From NCBI GenBank assembly GCA_019828595.1, contig JAHQRK010000007.1:2728001-2792000 (forward strand): DNA of 64,000 nucleotides. Reading direction: 5' to 3'. Under the pieces are notes generated by a model. The model was given only the letters and a program-made list of their open reading frames with translations. It made no database searches and had not been told where the DNA came from. The DNA comes from Aphanomyces cochlioides (lineage: Eukaryota; Oomycota; Saprolegniomycetes; Saprolegniales; Verrucalvaceae). Below are positions 11,819 to 22,674 of the stretch, in pieces (positions within the stretch are counted from its first letter, which is position 1; each line of letters starts with the position of its first letter). The translations under genes were made by a program, and so were the position numbers.

Positions 11819-11967
11819 GAGAGCTGACGGCTCACTCACTTCATCTCCTGTTCAATGACCACTTTGCCATATTCTGTTTTCCAAGTTCTATTTATACAGT
11901 ACGAGGCAAATTAGTAAGTCATTAAGGCCTTTGCTCAAAAATAAGGTTAATACAACTCATTTAACCT
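10300..11967 (+). mobile_element. LINE copy D (5'-truncated, internal deletion)
   Basis: This copy starts at AACTATGGCATCAAG, just before the YFADD motif, fused to copy C's tail with a shared CC. About 410 bp are missing at ~11416 (equivalent to 9340-9750 of copy C), joining GACCAAGTTAT to GTGGATATGG. It ends with the standard tail at 11967. Confidence 0.9.
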
Positions 11968-11970
11968 CCA

Positions 11971-13125
11971 TCAGGAGAAAAAGAACCTGAACATGATGGA
12001 GACGATCATGATCAAGACCCTGGAACAAATGCGGAAGGCAAGGCCGACTCAACTGAGGCATCTGGAGATCGTCAAGATGAACAACCACAGCCAACAGCTC
12101 CTTCTCATGGCTCTGATGTCGATATGTCTGGTGACAGCGATCCCCCTAACAACAATGGACAAGACAAACAACAAGAAGATGTGGAAATGTCTACCAACGA
12201 ATCGCCCGCTCTTGCTTCACCAAGTGAGCAGCCCAAGAACTCGCTGGACCTTCAATTGGTAACGGGCTACCGGTCTGGACCAGCTCCAAAACGTACTTTG
12301 CCTTCGTCCCCACGTTTGGATCCCCTGCCGACATCCAACCGTTTTCATATCCTCGAAGAAGACGACGTGGAACTCTCGTTTGAAGACTTTGCAGTGCCTC
12401 GAATTGTATTGGAAGATTCAAGTGCGCCACGCCCGAAAAAGACCAAAGGCAAAGCGAAGAAACAACGACTTAACAAGTCTGCTGCAGCCCACCTCGAATT
12501 GGCGAAGAAGATCATTCGAGATAAGAAAGTCGAAGGCAGTATCACCGAATGTCAACGCATTTTGCGAGATGACCCTCAGCTCGTTGCACATGCTATGTAC
12601 GCACAAGATGAAGACCTCAGTTTGTTTCAGTCACTTGTTGCAACCAAGACTATTGAGCGCAAGATGGCTTTGCTAAAAGCTCAAGGCAAGCCTCACAACT
12701 ACAAACATCACGTCAACTTCATGGCTCAATACAAGATTCACCCGTCAGAAATCTTGGAAGAATTGACCACGGACATACCAGAGATCAAGCGCATCCTCTT
12801 TGCACTTGCTACGATTGACTTATTCCTCTCAAATCGGACCCCAGACCTCTACACAAACTCGGAGGCACTGACTGTTCTATTGAACCAAGAAGCAACAAGA
12901 TTGCCTGACACCAACTGCTTGACGGACTGGTCGCTGTTTGCTTTGATCGAAAACTTCAGCGACAATCTCGAGAAGTTCACTTTGCCGGCTCCCGTCTTGT
13001 CGGCCATCTCGATGCTCAAAAGCATCACCAACAATTACCACATCGACGAGCTCTGCAGCAAAGCTCACCACTCCATGAACGCCGACGAAATTGATCCCCT
13101 CGATTTGGAGGACGATCAACTCTAA
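11971..13125 (+). CDS. LINE ORF1 C-terminal half (copy E)
   Basis: The frame is open from the truncation point to TAA, covering the acidic linker, the basic KKTKGKAKKQR patch and the conserved C-terminal helical domain of ORF1. It is very close to copy B in sequence. The first in-frame ATG is at 12124. It lacks the N-terminal globular block, so it is not an intact ORF1. Confidence 0.82.
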   Translation, partial: SGEKEPEHDGDDHDQDPGTNAEGKADSTEASGDRQDEQPQPTAPSHGSDVDMSGDSDPPNNNGQDKQQEDVEMSTNESPALASPSEQPKNSLDLQLVTGYRSGPAPKRTLPSSPRLDPLPTSNRFHILEEDDVELSFEDFAVPRIVLEDSSAPRPKKTKGKAKKQRLNKSAAAHLELAKKIIRDKKVEGSITECQRILRDDPQLVAHAMYAQDEDLSLFQSLVATKTIERKMALLKAQGKPHNYKHHVNFMAQYKIHPSEILEELTTDIPEIKRILFALATIDLFLSNRTPDLYTNSEALTVLLNQEATRLPDTNCLTDWSLFALIENFSDNLEKFTLPAPVLSAISMLKSITNNYHIDELCSKAHHSMNADEIDPLDLEDDQL

Positions 13126-13201
13126 GGCTTCTATCCCCTGCTTCAATCCATTTCAACCTCCCCTCTGACCCCTCCATTCTACTCATTTTTCATCTGTACT
13201 C

Positions 13202-16200
13202 GTGATGATTGACAACAACTTCTCCGATGTCCCAACTGAACTCGTGGACTGGGACCCACAAATCATCTCCCTCAACACCAATGGCTTCTCCAACAGTCAT
13301 CGGTACATCCTCGACAAACTATCAAGTGTGCACGACGTTTCCTTTATCCAAGAAACCCGTTTCCGCACGTCAAGTCTCCACGACCGTGTTGCGTTCCATT
13401 GGCAACGCATCACAAACCACGAAGGCTCTTTGTTCTTTGAAGAGCCTATTTACCCTGAAGTATCCACGTCGCCAGCCACTGGAGGTCTGGCTACGTTGAT
13501 ACATCCTCACTCTCCTTTGAAGAACGCCACTCAAGTCCCTCATGACAACTCAGTGCTTCGTGGTCGTTATCTACAAGTGCGATGTACTCTGGGTCCACTG
13601 ACAGTCGTTCTCCACAATATCTATGCGCCGGCAGCCTTCCAAGAACGAGCAAGTTACTTCGAAGAATTGCCACGCGACTTTCCTCCACATGCGCTCCACA
13701 TTGTTGGAGGAGATTTCAACTGCACTCTCAACAAAGATTTGGATTCGTTGAGACCCAGTACCTCCACCATGGCCGGCACCCTTCAACTGGAACAATGGAT
13801 GCACAGTTTGTCTCTGGTGGATCTGTTTCGCCGTCAAAACCCCGTGGCACGAGCCTTCACAAGTCCCACACTCACCAACCGACTTGACTACATCTTTTGT
13901 TCGTCCACCTTGGCGGGTCTTCGTCATTGGAAGGCGACGCACATGCCACACGTTCCACAGGCTGACCACGTGGCATGTCGTATCATCACAAAGCGTCAAA
14001 CATTGCGCCATGGCTCTGGATCATGGAAAGCTCCAACTTGGCTACTTCGTCTACCACGAGCGGCCGAGATTGTTCATGGATGTCTGGATCGATTTTTGGA
14101 CAAGTCTCCAACATTCCACAATATCTCCTAGGCCTACGACATGCTGGTCAATGATATCCGCTCCCAACTCAAAGAATTCCATTCTCAACGATTGGAGAAA
14201 CAACGTCTGCCGTTGAAGAAGTTAGCTGTCGAGATCGCTTCGCTTTTGCAAGTCCCCAACATGCGTCAAGATTCAGTGCTGGTGGATCGAGTGCGAGACC
14301 TTCAAAAGCAAATTCACGAGCTGCAAGATCGAGACAAGCAGTTTCGTCAAGACCAGGCGTTCCAACTTCACTTGTACAAAGCAGAGCGCTCGTCCAAGTT
14401 CCACTTCATGTCCCCTGTCCCTACCCCCTTGAAGAAGACAGTCTTCAAAGAGTTGGTGGATGTCAATGGAAATGTTGTCTCCAATCAACAAGGCATGTCT
14501 GACGTCCTGGTCGACTACTACAAGGACTTGTTTGCAGCTCCCGAGGTGCAGCGATCTGGAGACGAAGTGTCGTCATTTCTGACCCCATTGACTCGACACA
14601 ACCAACTGCCAGAGCAAGCCCAGAAAGAGCTGTCGGCTCCCTTGCGCGCCAACGAGTTCTATCATGCTATTCGACACAGCAGTTCGAACTCAGCGCCAGG
14701 TCCCAACGCTCTGCCATTCGAAGTCCTCAAACTTGCACCTCACAAGTGGTCGTTGGTATTGGAGCTGCTATTCACACACCAGCTCCATTCTCACCCTCGC
14801 TTGACTCCCATGCAACTTGTCAGTACGCTGGTGTTGCTGCACAAGAAAGGCCCCAAGTCACAAGCCAAGAACTATCGGCCCATTAGCCTACTCAACACGG
14901 ATGTGAAAATCCTGACGAGTATTCTGGCTTATCGACTCCAGCGCCACATTCGACACATCATCCACCCGGACCAGCAAGGCTTTATCCGTCGAAGCAATAT
15001 CCAAACCAATATTGCACGACTGGATGACATGCTGCACCACATCAAACTACACAGTCCGTCCTCGATGGTGGCACTGCTTGACTTTGAGAAAGCTTTTGAT
15101 CGCGTGGACCACGCGTACTTGCTCCGCGTCGTCCGTCACTATGGCTTTCCCGAAACCTTTGTTGACATGGTTCGCGTACTGTACTCGGACCGCAAGTCTC
15201 GCATCTTGGTGAACGGCTTCTTGTCCAAGCCAGTTCACATCTCACGCGGTGTGTTGCAAGGTGATCCACTGTCGCCACTTCTGTTTTTGATCGCTTTGGA
15301 ACCGATGTGCCAACTCCTACGGCAACACTCCAACTATGGCATCAAGTGTGGGGATCGCTACCACACTGGGAGTTACTTTGCCGACGACTCGCAACTCTAT
15401 GCGGCAAATGAGACGTGCCTCCACCGGCAGCTTGCATTGGTTCAAACCTTTTGCGACAAGTCTGGTTTCCGACTCAACGTCGACAAGACACAGATTCTGA
15501 CCTACAGCCAGTTGAATGGGAACCTTGCCTCACTACAAGTTACTTCCGACAGTCCCGTGAAGGCTCTTGGTATCTTGGTTGCGCCCAATCTTTCTCCATT
15601 GGCACGTTTCAATTACGTGTTTGAGAAGTTTGTGGCTCGCTTGTCTTTGTGGCTCTACAAGGCTCGAACCATGGCCGGAAAAGTCACTATCCTGCACAGC
15701 ATATGTCTGCCTGTGTTATGGTACCAACTGGCTTTTGTCCCTGCCGACAAAGACCTGGCCAAAAAGATCGACAAGGCCATGCTTCAATTTATGCATGGTG
15801 AAGAAATCAACCCATCCTCCTCTGTCCATGGCCTCCGTTTGATCAAAAAGGAGATCCTATTCATGCCGAAGAAGTCCGGTGGCTTAGGCCTGCACCATGC
15901 ACTTGCTTTATGGCAACAACACAACCGCTCTGTCATGATCAGATGCATTCAAGCCATCACCACCCCACCCCGCAAGTCTGCCATGTCCGCCTGGATTACG
16001 CCGGGCTATACTCTCCTCGAGAAGGCTTTTCATCCATGGGGTTCCCCCCGAGATCTCCTCTTGGCAAATGGCTCTTCTGCATTCATCAGACAACTGTACA
16101 AGAATCCCAATATCACTCCAATGTGGAAAACCTTATTGAGTAGCTGGTTTGAATCTCGCTGGACTCCGTACGGCTGTCCAAATCACATCTCATCTTTGGA

Positions 16201-17260
16201 TGTTCCCCTTTGGCACAACTGGTATCTGCCTGGACTCGAAGACCTATACGATCAGTGCTCTACATCGACGCAAGACCAAGCCAATGTATTGGCTTCGCTT
16301 CACATCACGAAGTTGTCGCATTTATTGACTCCGTGTCAGCGAGTTTGGCCAGCTTCGATCTTGTTCGACAAAATCAACCGTGCCTGCCGCCAAGCCAATT
16401 TTGTCCCTCCAACGAAACAATGGATCTCAATCTTGGTGACCTAGTTATCACGATTGTTTGAGATTGTTTCTGAAGAGGATGCTCCCGTGTTCCACTTGCC
16501 GACGCCTAGCTCTGAATGGATGGAATGGCACTGGATGATTCACCCTGACTCGAGTCCGATCTTGTTGGCGTTTGCGACTTCGAAATCGGCTAAGATCAGA
16601 GCTTCTCCAGCTGTCAGCTCGTCCATTCTTCCTACCAAGCATCTCAACCTGCCATCCAACTTTTACGAAGACCCCAAGCGCCTTACCCAACTTGCCGCCT
16701 TCCTCCAACCCGACCACATTCTCCCTCGATATGGAGAGTTCATTTTCAAGACCCTTCTCCGCGCCAACGCCATGCAATATCTGTTTCAGTACCAAGACCC
16801 CAAGCCGACGTGTGTCTTCTGTCGTGTCAACGAGACGTACGAGCATTTCCTGTTCTCTTGTGGATATGGTCAATCTGTTTGGTATTTCTTCAAGGCGATC
16901 CAGCGACTGCTCGAGTGTTCCTTTCCGTCCACGTGTCTGGAAATGTTCTACAAGACGCCCAAGCCGTCCGATGGATACTACATCCGTGGCTATCTGAAGA
17001 TCTGGCCGATTGTCCGAGCCTGCGTGTATTATCAAATATGGCTCCAACGTGCCGATCGCACCTTTCGACCCGACCTCACAGCGAAGAGTCCGATGGAAGT
17101 TGCCATTCATGCAGCCTCTTTGATCAAGCTACATCTACAACAGCTCCTGGTTGATCTCCCTCTCAAGAAGGGATACACCAAGGTATTCAATGTGCTCAAG
17201 CGCCTATCTTCGGACCCCTGGTTACGTCAACACGTCATTCCTGACAGCGTCGTTTCATGA
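13202..17260 (+). pseudogene. LINE ORF2 (copy E, two in-frame stops)
   Basis: This is a complete-length ORF2 with the same domain order as copy B: APE endonuclease, RT with YFADD, Cys/His C-terminus. It carries TAG at 14129-14131, the same codon as the copy B stop, and a private TAG at 16442-16444 (AAG elsewhere). The ...YLKIWPIV Trp is intact. The shared first stop means that B and E descend from one already interrupted source or were copied as DNA. Confidence 0.92.
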
Positions 17261-17407
17261 GTGAGCATGACGACTCACTCACTTCATCTCCCGTTCAATG
17301 ACCACTTTGCCATATTCTGTTTTCCAAGTTCTATTTATACAGTACGAGGCAAATTAGTAAGTCATTAAGGCCTTTGCTCAAAAATAAGGTTAATACAACT
17401 CATTTAA

Positions 17408-19489
17408 CCTTTCAAACATGCCAGACGTGGCGAGTGGGTGTCTCGATGGGGTCGAGATGTGCATGTGGCACGTGGGTACCAAGTGGAGAAAAAGTGGCAT
17501 CGAGATGCAGTTTGTGGGGTATGCTTGGGACTCTCGCGTGTTGATGTCGGACCAAGTTGGTGCTTGGTCGTCCGCCACCTGAGCATGACACCTTTCAAAC
17601 ATGCCAGACGTGGCGAGTGGGTGTCTCGATGGGGTCGAGATGTGCATGTGGCACGTGGGTACCAAGTGGAGAAAAAGTGGCATCGAGATGCAGTTTGTGG
17701 GGTATGCTTGGGACTCTCGCGTGTTGATGTCGGACCAAGTTGGTGCTTGGTCGTCCGCCACCTGAGCATGACACCTTTCAAACATGCCAGACGTGGCGAG
17801 TGGGTGTCTCGATGGGGTCGAGATGTGCATGTGGCACGTGGGTACCAAGTGGAGAAAAAGTGGCATCGAGATGCAGTTTGTGGGGTATGCTTGGGACTCT
17901 CGCGTGTTGATGTCGGACCAAGTTGGTGCTTGGTCGTCCGCCACCTGAGCATGACACCTTTCAAACATGCCAGACGTGGCGAGTGGGTGTCTCGATGGGG
18001 TCGAGATGTGCATGTGGCACGTGGGTACCAAGTGGAGAAAAAGTGGCATCGAGATGCAGTTTGTGGGGTATGCTTGGGACTCTCGCGTGTTGATGTCGGA
18101 CCAAGTTGGTGCTTGGTCGTCCGCCACCTGAGCATGACACCTTTCAAACATGCCAGACGTGGCGAGTGGGTGTCTCGATGGGGTCGAGATGTGCATGTGG
18201 CACGTGGGTACCAAGTGGAGAAAAAGTGGCATCGAGATGCAGTTTGTGGGGTATGCTTGGGACTCTCGCGTGTTGATGTCGGACCAAGTTGTTGCTTGGT
18301 CGTCCGCCACCTGAGCATGACACCTTTCAAACATGCCAGACGTGGCGAGTGGGTGTCTCGATGGGGTCGAGATGTGCATGTGGCACGTGGGTACCAAGTG
18401 GAGAAAAAGTGGCATCGAGATGCAGTTTGTGGGGTATGCTTGGGACTCTCGCGTGTTGATGTCGGACCAAGTTGGTGCTTGGTCGTCCGCCACCTGAGCA
18501 TGACACCTTTCAAACATGCCAGACGTGGCGAGTGGGTGTCTCGATGGGGTCGAGATATGCATGTGGCACGTGGGTACCAAGTGGAGAAAAAGTGGCATCG
18601 AGATGCAGTTTGTGGGGTATGCTTGGGACTCTCGCGTGTTGATGTCGGACCAAGTTGGTCCTTGGTCGTCCACCACCTGAGCATGACACCTTTCAAACAT
18701 GCCAGACGTGGCGAGTGGGTGTCTCGATGGGGTCGAGATGTGCATGTGGCACGTGGGTACCAAGTGGAGAAAAAGTGGCATCGAGATGCAGTTTGTGGGG
18801 TATGCTTGGGACTCTCGCGTGTTGATGTCGGACCAAGTTGGTGCTTGGTCGTCCGCCACCTGAGCATGACACCTTTCAAACATGCCAGACGTGGCGAGTG
18901 GGTGTCTCGATGGGGTCGAGATGTGCATGTGGCACGTGGGTACCAAGTGGAGAAAAAGTGGCATCGAGATGCAGTTTGTGGGGTATGCTTGGGACTCTCG
19001 CGTGTTGATGTCGGACCAAGTTGGTGCTTGGTCGTCCGCCACCTGAGCATGACACCTTTCAAACATGCCAGACGTGGCGAGTGGGTGTCTCGATGGGGTC
19101 GAGATGTGCATGTGGCACGTGGGTACCAAGTAGAGAAAAAGTGGCATCGAGATGCAGTTTGTGGGGTATGCTTGGGACTCTCGCGTGTTGATGTCGGACC
19201 AAGTTGGTGCTTGGTCGTCCGCCACCTGAGCATGACACCTTTCAAACATGCCAGACGTGGCGAGTGGGTGTCTCGATGGGGTCGAGATGTGCATGTGGCA
19301 CGTGGGTACCAAGTGGAGAAAAAGTGGCATCGAGATGCAGTTTGTGGGGTATGCTTGGGACTCTCGCGTGTTGATGTCGGACCAAGTTGGTGCTTGGTCG
19401 TCCGCCACCTGAGCATGACACCTTTCAAACATGCCAGACGTGGCGAGTGGGTGTCTCGATGGGGTCGAGATATGCATGTGGCACGTGGG
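17408..19489 (+). repeat. 183-bp tandem monomer array (about 11.4 units)
   Basis: Eleven full units start at 17408 and every 183 bp to 19238, followed by a ~69-bp partial unit (19421-19489). Units are almost identical; private changes include unit 5 (GTTGTTGCTTGG), unit 7 (GATATGCATG and CCACCACC) and unit 10 (AAGTAGAG). The array abuts copy E's 3' tail on the left. On the right it leads after ~70 bp into the ATG of LINE ORF1 (copy F). Related monomer pieces occur at 26764-26898, 34543-34606 and 41181-41258, each beside LINE sequence. The best reading is the tandem 5' UTR/promoter of this LINE family; an independent satellite used as insertion target is the alternative. Period 183 is divisible by 3, so long ORFs appear on both strands. 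Confidence 0.9.
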
Positions 19490-19559
19490 AGAAGAAAAAC
19501 TTCAGAATTTGCCTCGTACCCCTGAAGTCAAGAAGTTATCAAGTGCCGCCGTGCTCAAA

Positions 19560-22500
19560 ATGTCCAATGACAACAGCTGTTCCGAGCTCCGTGAGACCAA
19601 CACTCACGGAGTCACCATCATTCCAGGTATTGTATCACCTCACCCACTTTCGTCGTCCAATCAGGATGGCGGAAGTGGTGTGAGTAATGTCGCTACACCT
19701 AACCCTAGGGCCGAAGTGGAGGTCGAGTTCGACCCCAACAGCGTCTCTGGAGACCAATCTGCGTCTCGCTCCCCCAGCGCTTCACCTGGTGCTCCACTCG
19801 CCGGAGTTCCAGGGGGGTCAACCTCAGTGGGTCAGTAGTTGACCCCAAGACCACTATCGTTAACTTGTCTAGCGAAGCCCTCACTCAGGAGGGCGAACCA
19901 CTGGGGCCTTGTGCCTGTGGTGGCTGCTTCCCTGGACTCCAATTGGAGTCGATCCCCAGTGAAGGCGGCGAGAAAACGGGGTCCATGCCAGCTCTAGAGG
20001 CTACGAGGGCCCCCCCTATGGGCACACCCTGCGGTTCTGTCTACTTCCCCCCAGGGGCCTCTTCGGAGGGGCGGGGGCGGTATCCCGATTTGGGTTCTCG
20101 CCGGAGCAATGGTGTACCCCAGTCACCGTGCTGCGGGGATGGCATGGATTCCCCTTCTACCCCTGTCACTGGGGGTCTGGCCCCGGCCTTTCTCGTGACC
20201 AATGGGACTGAGCCAGCAGCCACCAACCGCGTCGCCCCCTGTGCTGAGCCTCCTAGAACGGGAGAGGAAGAAGAAAAATCTCAAGAGAACGTGGAAATGG
20301 TCTCTGGAGACGCCGAGGGGAAGGATTCTCCGAGCCTTAAACGAGGCCTTAACCGACGAGGGAAATACTCAAATTCACTCTGAGGTTGATGGGTCAGGCG
20401 ACATTAACGGCCAAGCGAAGCCGTGTGATACCCCTGGAGAAGTTATTCAAGAGGAACAATCGACAAACAATGACAATGACCAGTCAAATCAAGACATTGT
20501 CGACAAATCCGTTGCTCAAGGAAATGGCGCTGTTGATCCTCCTACTGCGGCAGACAAAATACAAGGCGATCAAGAGCAACAAAACGCTGAAAAGGCCAAT
20601 CCATGGACGCAAAAGGCTCCCGGCAAGGATTCAGCTTCGTCCAAGAAAGATGCCAAGCAAGGCAATGCCCCCAAAGGCGCGAAACATCGCAACACTGGTG
20701 CTCATGCTGTTGCCGATGACGATATTGCGCGATGCGAGGCAATGGCGGACGCATTCTACAAAGCCTCTGGTGACATGGATGCCTTCATTGAAAACATTTT
20801 GCTCACCCCCCAGTCCCAAGTGTACGAGCTCACAGTCAAGTTGGGCGAAGCCTACAAGGACTGGTCCGAAAAAGTCATCTGCGATCAATTTGTCAAGGAA
20901 AATCCTGGTTCGTTATGGGGCTCCAAATTTCCGAACAGTTTGATCCACAAGAAGAACCCACAGACCATTGTGATCTCAAGTTACAACTTGTCTACGTGCG
21001 TGGAAATGGGAGGCACAACGTTTCGACTTGGTGGCAAAGATTTCCTGGTTCCTAAGTACTCGCGTTATGGCAACAACTACTACATTACGTTCAACAAGGT
21101 CAGTCACCCTTCGATGGTCAAGGCAATTGTCAAGAAAATGGCTGCATTGACCAAGTCAGTGATAGCAGCATTCAACCCTACTGCTGGTCAGAACATCAAG
21201 TCGCCGCATTTGAGAGTCATTTTCAAGTCGTCTGCGCCTCCTGCAGTGTTGGTGCCAAAATCCGGTGACGCACTACGCGAAATCACCTTACGGATCCGTC
21301 GGGTCAGCCTTTTGTCGTCGTGTTTCAGCACAAGATCGCTGCTCTGAACAAGACATTGCCTCCGTCGATTGTTTCACGACGTGCAGAGGCCAAGGCTGAA
21401 AAAGCGAAGGCAAAAGCGGCCAAGGCAGCGGCAAAATCTCCTCCGTCAGGAGAAAAAGAACCTGAACATGATGGAGACGATCATGATCAAGACCCTGAAA
21501 CAAATGCGGAAGGCAAGGCCGACTCAACTGAGGCATCTGAAGATGGTCAAGATGAACAACCACAGCCAACAGCTCCTTCTCATGGCTCTGATGTCGATAT
21601 GTCTGGTGACAGCGATCCCCCTAACAACAATGGACAAGACAAACAACAAGAAGATGTGGAAATGTCTACCAACGAATCGCCCGCTCTTGCTCCACCAAGT
21701 GAGCAGCCCAAGAACTCGCTGGACCTTCAATTGGTAACGGGCTACCGGTCTGGACCAGCTCCAAAACGTACTTTGCCTTCGTCCCCACGTTTGGATCCCC
21801 TGCCGACATCCAACCGTTTTCATATCCTCGAAGAAGACGACGTGGAACTCTCGTTTGAAGACTTTGCAGTGCCTCGAATTGTATTGGAAGATTCAAGTGC
21901 GCCACGCCCGAAAAAGACCAAAGGCAAAGCGAAGAAACAACGACTTAACAAGTCTGCTGCAGCCCACCTCGAATTGGCGAAGAAGATCATTCGAGATAAG
22001 AAAGTCGAAGGCAGTATCACCGAATGTCAACGCATTTTGCGAGATGATCCTCAGCTCGTTGCACATGCTATGTACGCACAAGATGAAGACCTCAGTTTGT
22101 TTCAGTCACTTGTTGCAACCAAGACTATGAGCGCAAGATGGCTTTGTTAAAAGCTCAAGGCAAGCCTCACAACTACAAACATCACGTCAACTTCATGGCT
22201 CAATACAAGATTCACCCGTCAGAGATCTTTGAAGAATTGACCACGGACATACCAGAGATCAAGCGCATCCTCTTTGCACTTGCTACGGTTGACTTATTCC
22301 TCTCAAATCGGGCCCCAGACCTCTACACAAACTCGGAGGCACTGACTGTTCTATTGAAACAAGAAGCAACAAGATTGCCCGACAGCAACGGCTTGACGGA
22401 CAGGTCGCTGTTTGCTTTGATCGAAAACTTCAGCGACAATCTCGAGAAGTTCACTTTGCCGGCTCCCGTCTTGTCGGCCATCTCGATGCTCAAAAGCATC

Positions 22501-22599
22501 ACCAACAATTACCACATCGACGAGCTCTGCAGCAAAGCTCACCACTCCATGAACGCCGACGAAATTGATCCCCTCGATTTGGAGGACGATCAACTCTAA
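19560..22599 (+). pseudogene. LINE ORF1 (copy F, frameshifted)
   Basis: ATG at 19560 (context AAAATG) opens MSNDNSCSELRETN..., the probable true N-terminus of ORF1, missing from other copies. The frame shifts near 19835, near 20330 (rearranged ...GKDSPSLKRG), near 21288 (one base lost, ACCTTACGG for ACCATTACGG) and near 22127 (one base lost in ACTATGAGC). Between shifts the sequence matches copy B ORF1. The 19835 shift cannot be checked because no other copy covers it. The C-terminal 153 codons (22138-22599) are again open. Confidence 0.85.
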
Positions 22600-22674
22600 G
22601 GCTTCTATCCCCTGCTTCAATCCATTTCAACCTTCCCTCTGACCCCTCCATTCTACTCATTTTCATCTGTACTC

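Larger units (their letters stand above)
11968..17410 (+). mobile_element. LINE copy E (5'-truncated in ORF1)
   Basis: This copy starts in the middle of ORF1 (CCATCAGGAGAAAAAG, equivalent to ~2340 of copy B) with a CCT(CC) match to copy D's tail. It contains the ORF1 3' half, the whole of ORF2 and the 3' UTR ending at 17410. The next base pairs are the 183-bp monomer array. Confidence 0.92.

Noticed and set aside
17408..19489. CRISPR array
   Set aside because: The repeats are contiguous 183-bp tandem units with no variable spacers, in a eukaryotic genome.
17390..19525. Three ~680-codon ORFs across the monomer array as genes
   Set aside because: They are a consequence of a 183-bp (3 x 61) repeat without stops; there is no unique N- or C-terminus, no known domain, and the array sits in a LINE 5' region.
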